DNA of 64,000 nucleotides from Streptomyces griseus (lineage in GTDB: Bacteria > Actinomycetota > Actinomycetes > Streptomycetales > Streptomycetaceae): positions 62,001 to 126,000 of the forward strand of contig NZ_UAVD01000029.1 of the NCBI RefSeq assembly GCF_900460065.1, read 5' to 3'. A model generated the notes under the pieces. It was not told the origin of the DNA. It saw only the letters and a program-made list of their open reading frames with translations, and did not search any database. Every line of letters starts with the position of its first letter. The stretch's first letter is position 1. This document shows, one piece after another, positions 32,746 to 41,235 of this stretch. A program made the translations under genes and the position numbers.

Positions 32746-34677
32746 CTAACCACGGTCGGGCTTCCGCACCGAGTACACGCACCACCGCCACCGGTCGCGC
32801 ACCGAGCCGTCCGGCAGCACCTCGAACGGGTGAACCGCGCGGACCTCGCGCGGCGCCTCGTAGTAGAGGCGGTAGATCTCCTGCCGGTTCGCCGGTGTCG
32901 TCTCGTGGGTGTCGATCCACCGGTCGATCGACTCCCACAGGAAGTGCTCCTCCATCCGCACGTCGGTGAAGCCGCCCCCGGTGAGCAGGGCCCGGAAGTC
33001 CTCCTCGCGGAACATCTGGTACAGCAGCGGCTGCTTCTTCTTGAACACGCGGAACATCCAGAACGCGTCCACGTCCGCGTACGGCACGATCTGCCCGACG
33101 ATGAACTGGCCGCCCGGCCGCAGCACCCGGAAGATCTCCGACACCGGCCGCTCCGGCCGGGGCAGCAGATGCAGCACCTCCCGGGTGACCACGAGGTCGA
33201 AGCTGGCGTCGGGGAACGGCAGGTCGTAGACGGTGCCCTGGTGCACCACGTCCAGCCGGGTGGCGGCGAGCGCGGCCATCTCCGGGGTGAGGTCCAGCCC
33301 GACCGTCTCGCCGACCCGGCCGCGGAACGCGCCGCCGACGACACCGCTGCCGCAGCACACGTCCAGCATCCGCGCGTCCGGCGGCACCGCGCACAGCTCC
33401 GCGTGCTTGCCGAGCAGCTCCTCGTCGGTGAGCCAGGCGCACGAGTCGTGCCAGTCCTTCGAGCGGATCCCGAACTGTCGCTGGTAGACCGCGTAGTCGA
33501 CCTCGACGGCCCGGGTCCGGGAACGGGCCGTCCGCCCGGCCAGCCGCGCGGCGAGCCTGGCCCGGCTCGCGTCGACGGCCCGTTCGGCGATACGGCGGGC
33601 CAGCTCCGGGTCGGCCGCCAGCGCCCGCCGCGCCTGCTCGGTGACGACGTCGAACACACGGGCGCCGGCCTCGTCGTTGCGCAGGGTGCGTTTCGTCTGG
33701 CCGTCGAAGCGCGCGTCCGGGATCCGGATCGCGATCACCGCCGTCAGCCCCTCCAGGATGTCGACCACGGTCATCCTGTCCGCGGCCGGACCGAGGTGAT
33801 CGGCCACCACCCCGGCCAGCGCGCCGCGCAGCGCGTCCACGTGCGACCCGCCCAGATCGGTGCGGATGGTGTTGACGTAGGCGAAGACCTGCTCCGCGTA
33901 CCCCTCGGTCCACTGGACGGCGGCGTCGATCACACACCCGTCCCCGGCCCAGGCGAACGTGACCGGCTCCGCGTGCACCTTCTCGGCGTCGCGGGCGCGG
34001 TGCGCGAGGAGGCCCCGCACTCCGGACCTCTCGCACAACGACTCGTTCCGCCCGGTGCGGTGGTCGACGAGATCGACCCGCAGGCCCGGGTGCAGGTACG
34101 CGATGTCCAGGAGCCGGGCGTACAGCAGCTCCGCGTCGAGCACGCACGAGGAGAAGATCTCCGGGTCCGGCCGGAACCACACCCGGGTGCCGCGGCGGGC
34201 GCTGTCGCCGACCCGCTTGAGCGGGGTCTCGACCGAGCCCCGGGCGAACGACTCGCTGTGGTGCGCGCCGTCGCGCCACACGTCCAGCCGCAGCCACTTC
34301 GACAACGCGTTCACACAGGCCAGGCCCACCCCGTGCAGCCCGGCCGAGGTCGCGTACGAGGAACGGTCGAACTTGCCCCCCGAGTGCAGCGTGGTGAGCA
34401 CCAGTTCACACGCCGGGACCCCGGCCTCCGGGTGCTGGTCGGTGGGGATGCCCCGGCCGTCGTCGGTGACCGAGCAGGAGCCGTCGCCGTGCAGTTCCAC
34501 GGAGATCGTGCCGCAGTGCCCGGCGGCGGCCTCGTCCACGGCGTTGTCGACCAGTTCGAGCACCAGGTGGTGGGCGCCGTCCGCGCCGGTCGACCCCACG
34601 TACATCGACGGGTTGCGGCGCACCGCCTCCAGCCCGGAGTAGAGGGTGATCGCCTCGGCGTCGTAGTCGGTGGTCAT
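32746..34677 (-). CDS. GyrB-like GHKL ATPase domain fused to a SAM methyltransferase
   Basis: The product is 643 residues. Residues 1-380 match the N-terminal ATPase and transducer of DNA gyrase subunit B: NPSMYVGST, the N-box ELVDNAVDEAAAGH (Glu41, Asn45), TDDGRGIP (Asp72/73), SGGKFDRSSYATSAGLHGVG (100-118) and the transducer QTKRTLRND (Lys329). The gyrase TOPRIM and C-terminal domains are absent. Instead residues about 391-643 form a class I methyltransferase with motif I MLDVCCGSGVVGG (437-449), GLDLTPEMA and LRPGGQFIVGQI. All ATPase residues look intact. Its role, whether self-protection or an ATP-driven methyltransferase, is unknown. ATG 34677 overlaps the upstream stop (ATGA). Confidence 0.88.
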   Translation of the reverse strand: MTTDYDAEAITLYSGLEAVRRNPSMYVGSTGADGAHHLVLELVDNAVDEAAAGHCGTISVELHGDGSCSVTDDGRGIPTDQHPEAGVPACELVLTTLHSGGKFDRSSYATSAGLHGVGLACVNALSKWLRLDVWRDGAHHSESFARGSVETPLKRVGDSARRGTRVWFRPDPEIFSSCVLDAELLYARLLDIAYLHPGLRVDLVDHRTGRNESLCERSGVRGLLAHRARDAEKVHAEPVTFAWAGDGCVIDAAVQWTEGYAEQVFAYVNTIRTDLGGSHVDALRGALAGVVADHLGPAADRMTVVDILEGLTAVIAIRIPDARFDGQTKRTLRNDEAGARVFDVVTEQARRALAADPELARRIAERAVDASRARLAARLAGRTARSRTRAVEVDYAVYQRQFGIRSKDWHDSCAWLTDEELLGKHAELCAVPPDARMLDVCCGSGVVGGAFRGRVGETVGLDLTPEMAALAATRLDVVHQGTVYDLPFPDASFDLVVTREVLHLLPRPERPVSEIFRVLRPGGQFIVGQIVPYADVDAFWMFRVFKKKQPLLYQMFREEDFRALLTGGGFTDVRMEEHFLWESIDRWIDTHETTPANRQEIYRLYYEAPREVRAVHPFEVLPDGSVRDRWRWCVYSVRKPDRG

Positions 34678-35126
34678 GGCGCTCCGTTCCCGGCGAACCG
34701 CGGCTCGGCCAGCCCGGTGAGGGCCTGCTCCAGCCGGTCCACGTGCGTCCTCTTCAACGTGCTCAGGGTCTCCAGCCAACTCGCCACGTCCGCCGCCCCG
34801 TCCAGGTGCGCCCGCGCCGCCAGGCCCGGATAGCGTTCGCCGGCCTCCCCGAGGTCGCCGCTGATCGCCGCGGCGAGATTGCCGCGGGTGTCGCCGAGCA
34901 CGGGGCCGGCGCCCGTGTCGTCGCCGCCCAGCAGGTCGCGCAGCACATCCAGGTGGCCGTGGGCTGCGCAGGCCACGCTCTCGGCGAGCTCGCCGAACAC
35001 CCGGGCCGCCTCGGGGTGACCCTCGATGTCGGCGACCCGTGCGCAGTAGGTGTAGCGCGCCGCGGTGGCCGCCTCGGCGAGGAACGCGGCCCGTACGCCG
35101 TCGGTGAGTGACCGGTCCGGTTCCAT
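34674..35126 (-). CDS. Rubrerythrin-like ferritin-fold protein with substituted metal ligands
   Basis: The product is 150 residues with the four-helix pattern of rubrerythrin: AEAATAARYTYCARVADIEG, FGELAESVACAAHGHLDVL, GERYPGLAARAHLDGAAD and WLETLSTLKRTHVDRL. In normal family members, the second and fourth helices carry ExxH diiron ligands. Here those positions read VxxA (51-54) and KxxH (125-128) by my alignment, so a standard diiron site seems lost. It may be structural, bind metal differently, or act with its neighbours. It lacks the C-terminal rubredoxin domain. It overlaps the GyrB-like fusion start and follows the methyltransferase stop by one base. Confidence 0.8.
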   Translation of the reverse strand: MEPDRSLTDGVRAAFLAEAATAARYTYCARVADIEGHPEAARVFGELAESVACAAHGHLDVLRDLLGGDDTGAGPVLGDTRGNLAAAISGDLGEAGERYPGLAARAHLDGAADVASWLETLSTLKRTHVDRLEQALTGLAEPRFAGNGAP

Positions 35127-35127
35127 G

Positions 35128-35871
35128 TCAGACCCTCGTTCCCGAGGCGACGACGAACAGCATCCGGTCGGTGATCCGCCCGTCCGCCTCGGCCACCGCG
35201 TGCCGCGCCCGGAACGCGGGCGACGCCCTTCGGTAACGGTCCCTGATGGCCTCCCGCGCGTCCTCGCCGATCGCGCCGTTGTCCGACCACACGTCCACGT
35301 CCTCCACCGACACGTGCCGCTGCGACCGCACCGGGGCGCACCCCGCGCCGGCGAGCAGGGCCTCGACGTCGCCGGCCCGGAAGAAGTGCCGCCGGGCCGG
35401 GTTGCGCAGCCGCAGGATCTCGGCGTACTCGTCGCGGTCGTCGTCCCCGTAGGCGCACAGATGGGTCAGGACGACCCGCCCGCCCGGCCGGGTCACCCGC
35501 ACCATCTCCCGCACCGCGTCCGGCAGCGTCATGAACTGGATCCCCTGACGGCACACCACGAGGTCGAACGCGCCGTCAGCGAACGGCAGCTCCTCCGCCG
35601 GGGCGATCACCAGTTCGTCGAGCACGTCACGCGCCCGCTCGGCCATCTCCGGCGTGATGTCCACGCCGGTCAGCCGCCGTACCCGCCCGGCGAACAGCCT
35701 CGACACCAGTCCGGTGCCGCACGCCACGTCCAGGACCGCGTGGTCCGGCCGGGGCGCGGCCGCGGACAGCATCAGCCCGCCCAGCGCGTCGTCGGTGCAC
35801 CACGCACTGGACCGGTCGTAGGTGCCCGCCCGGTCGGCGAAGTGCGTGCGGACGTTCTCCGTCTCGTTCAT
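35128..35871 (-). CDS. Class I SAM-dependent methyltransferase
   Basis: A 247-residue methyltransferase of the UbiE/type-11 kind: motif I AVLDVACGTGLVSRL, GVDITPEMAERAR, LPFADGAFDLVVCRQGIQFM and RVTRPGGRVVLTHL. The N-terminal segment (SSAWCTDDALGGLM) and the LTGVDITPEMA region resemble the methyltransferase half of the fusion at 32746-34677 (CAWLTDEELLGKH, GLDLTPEMA), so the two look like paralogues. It could act on O, N or C; the substrate is unknown. ATG 35871 overlaps the stop of the sulfotransferase upstream (ATGA). Confidence 0.9.
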   Translation of the reverse strand: MNETENVRTHFADRAGTYDRSSAWCTDDALGGLMLSAAAPRPDHAVLDVACGTGLVSRLFAGRVRRLTGVDITPEMAERARDVLDELVIAPAEELPFADGAFDLVVCRQGIQFMTLPDAVREMVRVTRPGGRVVLTHLCAYGDDDRDEYAEILRLRNPARRHFFRAGDVEALLAGAGCAPVRSQRHVSVEDVDVWSDNGAIGEDAREAIRDRYRRASPAFRARHAVAEADGRITDRMLFVVASGTRV

Positions 35872-36887
35872 CTGCTCTCCCCTGCCGGAACCCGTACGCG
35901 GCCCGGCCTCGCGCGGCGGCGCAGCCGGTGGACGGTGGCGTCGCGCCGCCAGCGCCGGAAGTGGTTGCGGTCGGTGCGCAGCGACCGGGCCTCGACCGCC
36001 AGCCGCACCGCCAGGCCGCGCAGCGCGACACCGAACTGACCGGGGGCCGGTTCGGCCCGCGAGGCCGGGTCGAACGGGTAGCGAAGGGTCTCCATCGCCC
36101 GCGCGGCCACGCTCTCCACCTGCCGCCGCTCCCGGTCGGTCAGCCCCCGCCGGTGGGCGCCGATCCGGGCCGTGGTGATCGGGTCGCCCGCCGTGCGCCA
36201 GGAGGCCGACAGCGACGCGGTCATCCGGGCGTGGCCACCGAGGTGGTGCGCCAGCATCGCGGGCTCGAACGCCTCCCCGACGAAGTCGCAGATCGCCCGG
36301 ATCTCCCGTTCGGGCGCGGACACCAGGTCCTCGTACCGCACCAGGTGCACCACGGAAGGACCCCACCGCTCCAGGGCCGCGCGGGCCAGCTCCTGCTCGG
36401 CCGTCCACCGCTCTGCCATCCGGTACGGGTGGCAGGGGCCGAACACGGCCCGCTTCGCCGAAGCGGCCACATCGCGGGGATCGCGCACCAGCCAGAGGAA
36501 CCGCGCGTGAGGGAGTCCGGCGAGCACCTCGTCGACGTGCTCGACCATGAACGTGCTCTTGCACCCCCACCGGGCCGCGCCCTCGGCGACGCGGTACTGG
36601 TCGTAGATCGCCGACACCACCCCGAACAGCGACGGGCCGGCCGCCCTCGTCACCGCGGCCCGGTCGATCACGTGCGGCCACGGATGGATGTGGTGGCGCA
36701 GCAACCGCATCGCGTCGTCGACCATCGCGTCCACATCGCCGTCGTACGGGATACCGGACAGGTACCGCAGGAAGTGCGGCGGGTGCGGGACCGCGATCCG
36801 CGAGTGCGCGTCGAGCACCAGCCGCAGCAGGTTCGACCCGGAGCGTTCGGTCCCGATGATCAGGATCGGGCCGTCCTGGGCGGCCAC
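35868..36887 (-). CDS. Sulfotransferase family protein (2)
   Basis: A 339-residue enzyme with a textbook PAPS loop near the start (PILIIGTERSGSNLLRLVLD), the 3'-phosphate region ARFLWLVRDPRDVAASAKR, GCKSTFMVEHVDEVL and YEDLVSAPEREIRAICDFVG. It would sulfonate a hydroxyl or amine from PAPS. The C-terminal 70 residues are Arg-rich. It begins at GTG 36887, 3 bases after the radical-SAM stop, and overlaps the methyltransferase start. It is only distantly similar to the sulfotransferase at 31464, so they probably have separate substrates. Confidence 0.9.
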   Translation of the reverse strand: MAAQDGPILIIGTERSGSNLLRLVLDAHSRIAVPHPPHFLRYLSGIPYDGDVDAMVDDAMRLLRHHIHPWPHVIDRAAVTRAAGPSLFGVVSAIYDQYRVAEGAARWGCKSTFMVEHVDEVLAGLPHARFLWLVRDPRDVAASAKRAVFGPCHPYRMAERWTAEQELARAALERWGPSVVHLVRYEDLVSAPEREIRAICDFVGEAFEPAMLAHHLGGHARMTASLSASWRTAGDPITTARIGAHRRGLTDRERRQVESVAARAMETLRYPFDPASRAEPAPGQFGVALRGLAVRLAVEARSLRTDRNHFRRWRRDATVHRLRRRARPGRVRVPAGESR

Positions 36888-36890
36888 CGG

Positions 36891-38555
36891 TCAGCCCCCC
36901 ACCGCGAGCTTCTTCGCGCCGCAGTCCATCAGGGTGCTCCCGACGGCGGCCACCTCCGGGTCGGCCACCTTGTCCAGGGTGTACTGCTCGGAGCCGGGGA
37001 CCAGGGGCGCGGCGGCGGAGCTCCACTCCGCGCGCCAGCCGGTGCCGGCGTACGAGGTCGAGCGCTCGGTGCCGTCGGCCGGCTGCGGGTGGAAGTACTG
37101 GAAGTGCTCCGGCCAGTGCTGGAAGTCCATCACCGGACCGGGCTGATAGGCGTCGTACACCCGCTTGTACGCGTCCCGGCAGACCTGCTCGGGCAATCCG
37201 CTGACGTTCAGGAACTCGTCCTCGTGCAGCGCCTGTTCGACCGACAGCCAGTTCAGGTGGTCGACCTCGGTGCGGATCACCTTGTTCCGCACCGCGTCCT
37301 GGTACACCGTCGTGCCGGGCATGGCCGACAGGTACTTCACCCGGGTCACGTGGTTGTACTGCTCGGCGAACTGCACCATGTCCGCCAGGGACTCCTCGGT
37401 CTCGTTCGGCAGACCGACGATGAGGAGCGAGCCGAACCGCACACCGCCCTCGAACGTGGTGCGCATCGCGCGGACGGTCAGGTTCTCGCTGCTGCCCTTG
37501 CGGGCCTCCCGCAGCACCTCGCGGCCCAGCGACTCGACGCCGTACAGGATGATGTCCGCACCCGCCTCCCGCATCGCGTCGATGCGCGGCACGTCCATGT
37601 CGGCGCACCGGGTCAGACAGGTCCACCGCAGATCGTGCTGGGAGATCACGTCGCACATCTCGATGGTCTGGCCGCGGTGCGAGCTGAACGTCAGGTCGAC
37701 GAAGAAGCAGAACTCCACGCCGTACCGGGTCTTGAGCCAGTCGAGGTCGCGGTCCATCTTCTCCGGCGACTTCGCCCGCACCTGCGGGGTGGTGCGGTAG
37801 CAGAACGAGCAGTCCATCTTGCAGCCGCGGCTGTAGGACGAGATCACCTGCGGCTGCATGCCGAGCGGCGACCGCGACTGGGGCCACAGGTCGAGCCGCA
37901 TCCTGGGCAGGGCGTCGAGATCCATCATCTGGCCACGGGGCGGCGTGCGGCGCGCCTTCCCCTTCTCGTCCCGGTAGCAGATGCCCCTGATGCCGGGGAG
38001 GTCCCGCTGCCACGAGCCGCGGGTGTAACTCTCCATCAGCTCCAGGATGGTGATCTCACCCTCGCTGATCACCGCGATGTCGCAGTCGGTGTCCGACATG
38101 AACACCGACGGGGCGGAAGTGACCAGCGAACCGCCGCAGACGATGGGTATGTCCGGGTGGGATCCGCGGACCATCGCCATCAGCGAGCGGCAGAACGGGA
38201 AGTTGTCCTCGAACGTGCATATGCCGAGCACGTCGGTGCCTTCGACGATCTGCTCGTACGCCGATTGCAGGGGGTTCGGGGTGTAGCGGACGTCGACGAT
38301 GCGCACCGGGTACCCGGCGTTGTGCAGCACGGTCGAGATGTACGTCGCACCCTCGTAGGGGGAGGTGAGGAAGAACTCCCAACCGCGCGGCATGGTGAAC
38401 GGCGAGGGTCCGACGACGAGGGTGAACCTCGGCAGGGTGGGATCGACCGGCACCGGTTCGGCGTCCTGGTCGCGCATCTGCTCGATGTAGCGCTGGTCGA
38501 CGGCGCCGTTCGCGTCGGCGTACAGCTCCAGGGCCAGGGACAACTTACGCGCCAT
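36891..38555 (-). CDS. B12-binding-type radical SAM protein (2)
   Basis: The product is 554 residues, the first gene of the leftward operon. ATG 38555 (MARKLSLALELYAD) is preferred since GAGGGAG lies 8 bases upstream; ATG 38561 is too close to it. An N-terminal Rossmann region (GATYISTVLHNAGYPVRIVD, TDVLGICTFEDNFPFCR, IPIVCGGSLVTSAPSVF) resembles a cobalamin-binding domain. The radical core starts SRGCKMDCSFCYRTTP (CxxxCxxC), followed by FFVDLTFSSHRGQTIEM, GADIILYGVESLGREVL and SLLIVGLPNETEESLADM. The reaction could be methylation, ring rearrangement or another radical step. It is distinct from the KedN5-type enzyme. Confidence 0.88.
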   Translation of the reverse strand: MARKLSLALELYADANGAVDQRYIEQMRDQDAEPVPVDPTLPRFTLVVGPSPFTMPRGWEFFLTSPYEGATYISTVLHNAGYPVRIVDVRYTPNPLQSAYEQIVEGTDVLGICTFEDNFPFCRSLMAMVRGSHPDIPIVCGGSLVTSAPSVFMSDTDCDIAVISEGEITILELMESYTRGSWQRDLPGIRGICYRDEKGKARRTPPRGQMMDLDALPRMRLDLWPQSRSPLGMQPQVISSYSRGCKMDCSFCYRTTPQVRAKSPEKMDRDLDWLKTRYGVEFCFFVDLTFSSHRGQTIEMCDVISQHDLRWTCLTRCADMDVPRIDAMREAGADIILYGVESLGREVLREARKGSSENLTVRAMRTTFEGGVRFGSLLIVGLPNETEESLADMVQFAEQYNHVTRVKYLSAMPGTTVYQDAVRNKVIRTEVDHLNWLSVEQALHEDEFLNVSGLPEQVCRDAYKRVYDAYQPGPVMDFQHWPEHFQYFHPQPADGTERSTSYAGTGWRAEWSSAAAPLVPGSEQYTLDKVADPEVAAVGSTLMDCGAKKLAVGG

Positions 38556-38728
38556 GTGCATGCTCCCTCGCTTCACGGACGTGGAGTCTTCGCCGCGTAA
38601 CTGTAGGAGCGGGACGCGCTGTTCAGCACGGGTGTTCATGCCCGCCGGTCGGCCGATGTCGAACGCGGGGAGCCGGTTGTTAGCTTCGGTCCCGCCCGGC
38701 GTCGACAGAGGCAGACGGAGGAATCCCG

Positions 38729-39883
38729 GTGACCGCACAGCCGAACGTCCTGTTCATCTCCCTCGACACCGTCCGCGCCGACGTGGCCTATTCGGGGAAG
38801 TACCCCGGAGTGGAGCGGCTGCGCGCGAGCGGGGTCAGCTTCACGCAGGCGATCTCCTCGTGCCCCCTGACTCCGGTCAGCCACGCGACGGTGTTCACCG
38901 GGCTCCAGCCGCCCCGCCACGGGGTCAGGCACCTGTTCCGCGAAGCGCTGGACAAGCGGGTGCCGACGCTGGCGGAGCGGCTGTCGGCGGTCGGGTACAC
39001 GACGGGCGCGGTGGTGTCCTGCCCCGGCCTGAACCAGTGGTACGGGATCGACCGCGGATTCGACTTCTACGACGACGAGATCCCCCTGCTGCCGGACGGC
39101 CGGGACCCGCTGTCGGTCGGCGACGTGAAGTTGCGCGGACTGGCCCTCAAGCGCGCGCCGCTGGTGGTCGAACGCGCCACCGAGTGGCTCCGGTCGCTGG
39201 ACGGCGCCGGCCCGTTCTTCCTGTTCGCCCACTTCTTCGACGCGCACTGGCCCTACGAGCCGCCCGAGGACGTCGGCGTCGAGGTGGCCAACCCGTACGA
39301 GGGCGAGATCGCCTACACCGACCACTACGTCCAGCTGCTGCTCCGCCGCATCGCCGAGCTGGGCCACGACCTCGCGTCGACGCTGGTGGTGTGCTTCTCC
39401 GACCACGGCGAGGACCTGGCCGGGTGGTACCCCAACGACCACGCCGGCGACCTCGGCCACCCGTACGAGGAGGGGCACGGCTGCCTGCTGTTCGACGCGA
39501 CCCAGCACGTGCCGCTGGTCATCAGCGGCCCCGGGGTCCCGGCGGGGATGAGCGTGGACAGCCAGGTGCGGCTGGTCGACATCATGCCGACGGTGCTCGA
39601 CCAGCTCGGACTGGACCCGCTGCCGTCGGACGGCGCCTCGCTGACCGAGTTCTTCGCGAGCGGCAACGGGCCCTCCCGCGAGGCGTACTCGGAGACCTAC
39701 TTCCCGCAGGAGCGGGCCGCCGCCTCGGACGACTACCCGGACCTGAAGGCGCTGCACGCGGTGCGGGCGGACGGGCGGAAGGTGATCTGGGAGGCGGACG
39801 GGCGCCAGGTGTGGGCCTACGACCTCGCCGCCGATCCCGACGAGCTCGACGGGCGGGTCCTCGTGTCCGACGAGGACGCGTGA
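38729..39883 (+). CDS. Sulfatase-like (alkaline phosphatase superfamily) hydrolase without the formylglycine motif
   Basis: The product is 384 residues, starting at GTG 38729 after GGAGGAAT. The fold is clear: NVLFISLDTVRADV, then CPLTPVSHATVFTGLQPPRH, FLFAHFFDAHWPYEPP, SDHGEDLAGW and VRLVDIMPTVLDQLG. Classical sulfatases have C/S-x-P-x-R at the catalytic site; here the site reads TPVSHATVFTG with no such motif, as in a broad group of uncharacterised relatives that may be phosphodiesterases or transferases. The usual LRxLGY C-terminal tail is missing. It is divergent from the radical-SAM operon and coupled to the MFS gene (GTGA). Confidence 0.85.
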   Translation: MTAQPNVLFISLDTVRADVAYSGKYPGVERLRASGVSFTQAISSCPLTPVSHATVFTGLQPPRHGVRHLFREALDKRVPTLAERLSAVGYTTGAVVSCPGLNQWYGIDRGFDFYDDEIPLLPDGRDPLSVGDVKLRGLALKRAPLVVERATEWLRSLDGAGPFFLFAHFFDAHWPYEPPEDVGVEVANPYEGEIAYTDHYVQLLLRRIAELGHDLASTLVVCFSDHGEDLAGWYPNDHAGDLGHPYEEGHGCLLFDATQHVPLVISGPGVPAGMSVDSQVRLVDIMPTVLDQLGLDPLPSDGASLTEFFASGNGPSREAYSETYFPQERAAASDDYPDLKALHAVRADGRKVIWEADGRQVWAYDLAADPDELDGRVLVSDEDA

Positions 39884-41235
39884 AACCAGGGGCGACCGCG
39901 GCGCCGCGGTCGGTCCGCCGGGTGCTGGTCGCGAGCACGATCGGGACCGCGATCGAGTGGTACGACTTCTACCTGTACGCCACGGCGTCCGCGCTGGTGT
40001 TCGGCCCGCTGTTCTTCCCCGGGTCGTCGGCCGCCGGCGGTGTCCTCGCCTCGTTCGCCACCTACGCGGCCGGGTTCGTCGCGCGCCCGCTGGGCGGCCT
40101 GGTGTTCGGCCACTTCGGCGACCGGGTGGGCCGCAAGTCGATGATGGTGTGGACGCTGCTCGTCATGGGCATCGCCACGTTCGGCGTCGGCCTGCTGCCC
40201 ACCTACGACACGGCCGGTGTCCTCGCACCGGTCCTGCTGGTGACGCTGCGCGTCGCCCAGGGCATCGGCATCGGCGGCGAATGGGGAAGCGCGGTGCTCC
40301 TCAGCACCGAACACGGCCCGCCCCGACGCCGGGGCTTCCTCAGCAGCTGGCCCGCGATGGGCTTCGCGCTGGCCCTGTTCGGCAGCAACCTCACCTTCGT
40401 CCTGATCTCCGGACTGCCCGAGGAGGACTTCCTGACCTGGGGATGGCGACTGCCGTTCCTGGCGTCGGTCGTCCTGGTCGGCATCGGCATCTGGGTCCGG
40501 CTGGGCATCGAGGAGACACCGGAGTTCGTACGGGGCCGGGCGGCGGCCCCCACCGCCCGGGTGCCGGTGATCACGGTGCTGCGGCGGTGGCCGCGCCGCG
40601 TGCTGATCGGCGTTCTCGCCTCACTCGGCACCGGGTCGGTGATCGCGATGTTCACCGTCTTCCTGGTGGCGCACGCGGCGAAGGCCGGGCTGGAGGTGCG
40701 GTCGACCGTGCTGACCGGACTGATGATCGCGGCCCTGGGGGAGTGCGTGACGCTGCCGGTGTTCGGCGCGCTGTCCGACCGGTTCGGCCGCCGGCCGGTC
40801 ATGATCTTCGGCTACGTGGTCGCGGTGGCGGCGATGGTCCCGGCGGGCGCCTGGCTGTCCTCGGGCGATCCGACCCTGGCCGTCCTGGTGTTCGTCCCCG
40901 CGCTGACCATCGCGCACGGCGCGATCTACGGCGGCCTGGCGGCGTTCCTGGTGGACCTGTTCCCGACCATGGTGCGGTTCTCCGCGATCGCCGTGACCTA
41001 TCAGGTGGGCGTCACGATCTCCAGCTTCCTGCCACTCGTCGCGGTCGCGATCACCGCGGACGATTCGTCGCTGCTCCCGGTGGTCGCGCTGTTCGCGGCG
41101 GTACAGACGGCGGCGGCCGTCGCCGTGGCGTGTGCGCCGGACTCACGCGCTGACGCGGAGCTGCTCGCGGACCCGGCAGGCGAGCGCCGACCAGTCGGCC
41201 GCGCAGTCCATGGCGAGGTCGGCGACAACCGGTGA
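39880..41235 (+). CDS. MFS transporter of the metabolite:H+ symporter class
   Basis: The product is 451 residues with twelve membrane segments. It opens TIGTAIEWYDFYLYATASAL, the start of the ShiA/ProP-like symporter family, followed by HFGDRVGRKSMM (the loop 2-3 motif), LRVAQGIGIGGEWGSAVLL and SDRFGRRPVMIFGY. Such carriers import or export organic acids, betaines or metabolites. Inside this cluster it probably handles the product or a precursor. GTG 39880 overlaps the sulfatase-like stop. Its last 93 bases overlap the oppositely directed regulator gene; the final residues are hydrophilic and not part of the transporter fold. Confidence 0.9.
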   Translation: MKPGATAAPRSVRRVLVASTIGTAIEWYDFYLYATASALVFGPLFFPGSSAAGGVLASFATYAAGFVARPLGGLVFGHFGDRVGRKSMMVWTLLVMGIATFGVGLLPTYDTAGVLAPVLLVTLRVAQGIGIGGEWGSAVLLSTEHGPPRRRGFLSSWPAMGFALALFGSNLTFVLISGLPEEDFLTWGWRLPFLASVVLVGIGIWVRLGIEETPEFVRGRAAAPTARVPVITVLRRWPRRVLIGVLASLGTGSVIAMFTVFLVAHAAKAGLEVRSTVLTGLMIAALGECVTLPVFGALSDRFGRRPVMIFGYVVAVAAMVPAGAWLSSGDPTLAVLVFVPALTIAHGAIYGGLAAFLVDLFPTMVRFSAIAVTYQVGVTISSFLPLVAVAITADDSSLLPVVALFAAVQTAAAVAVACAPDSRADAELLADPAGERRPVGRAVHGEVGDNR

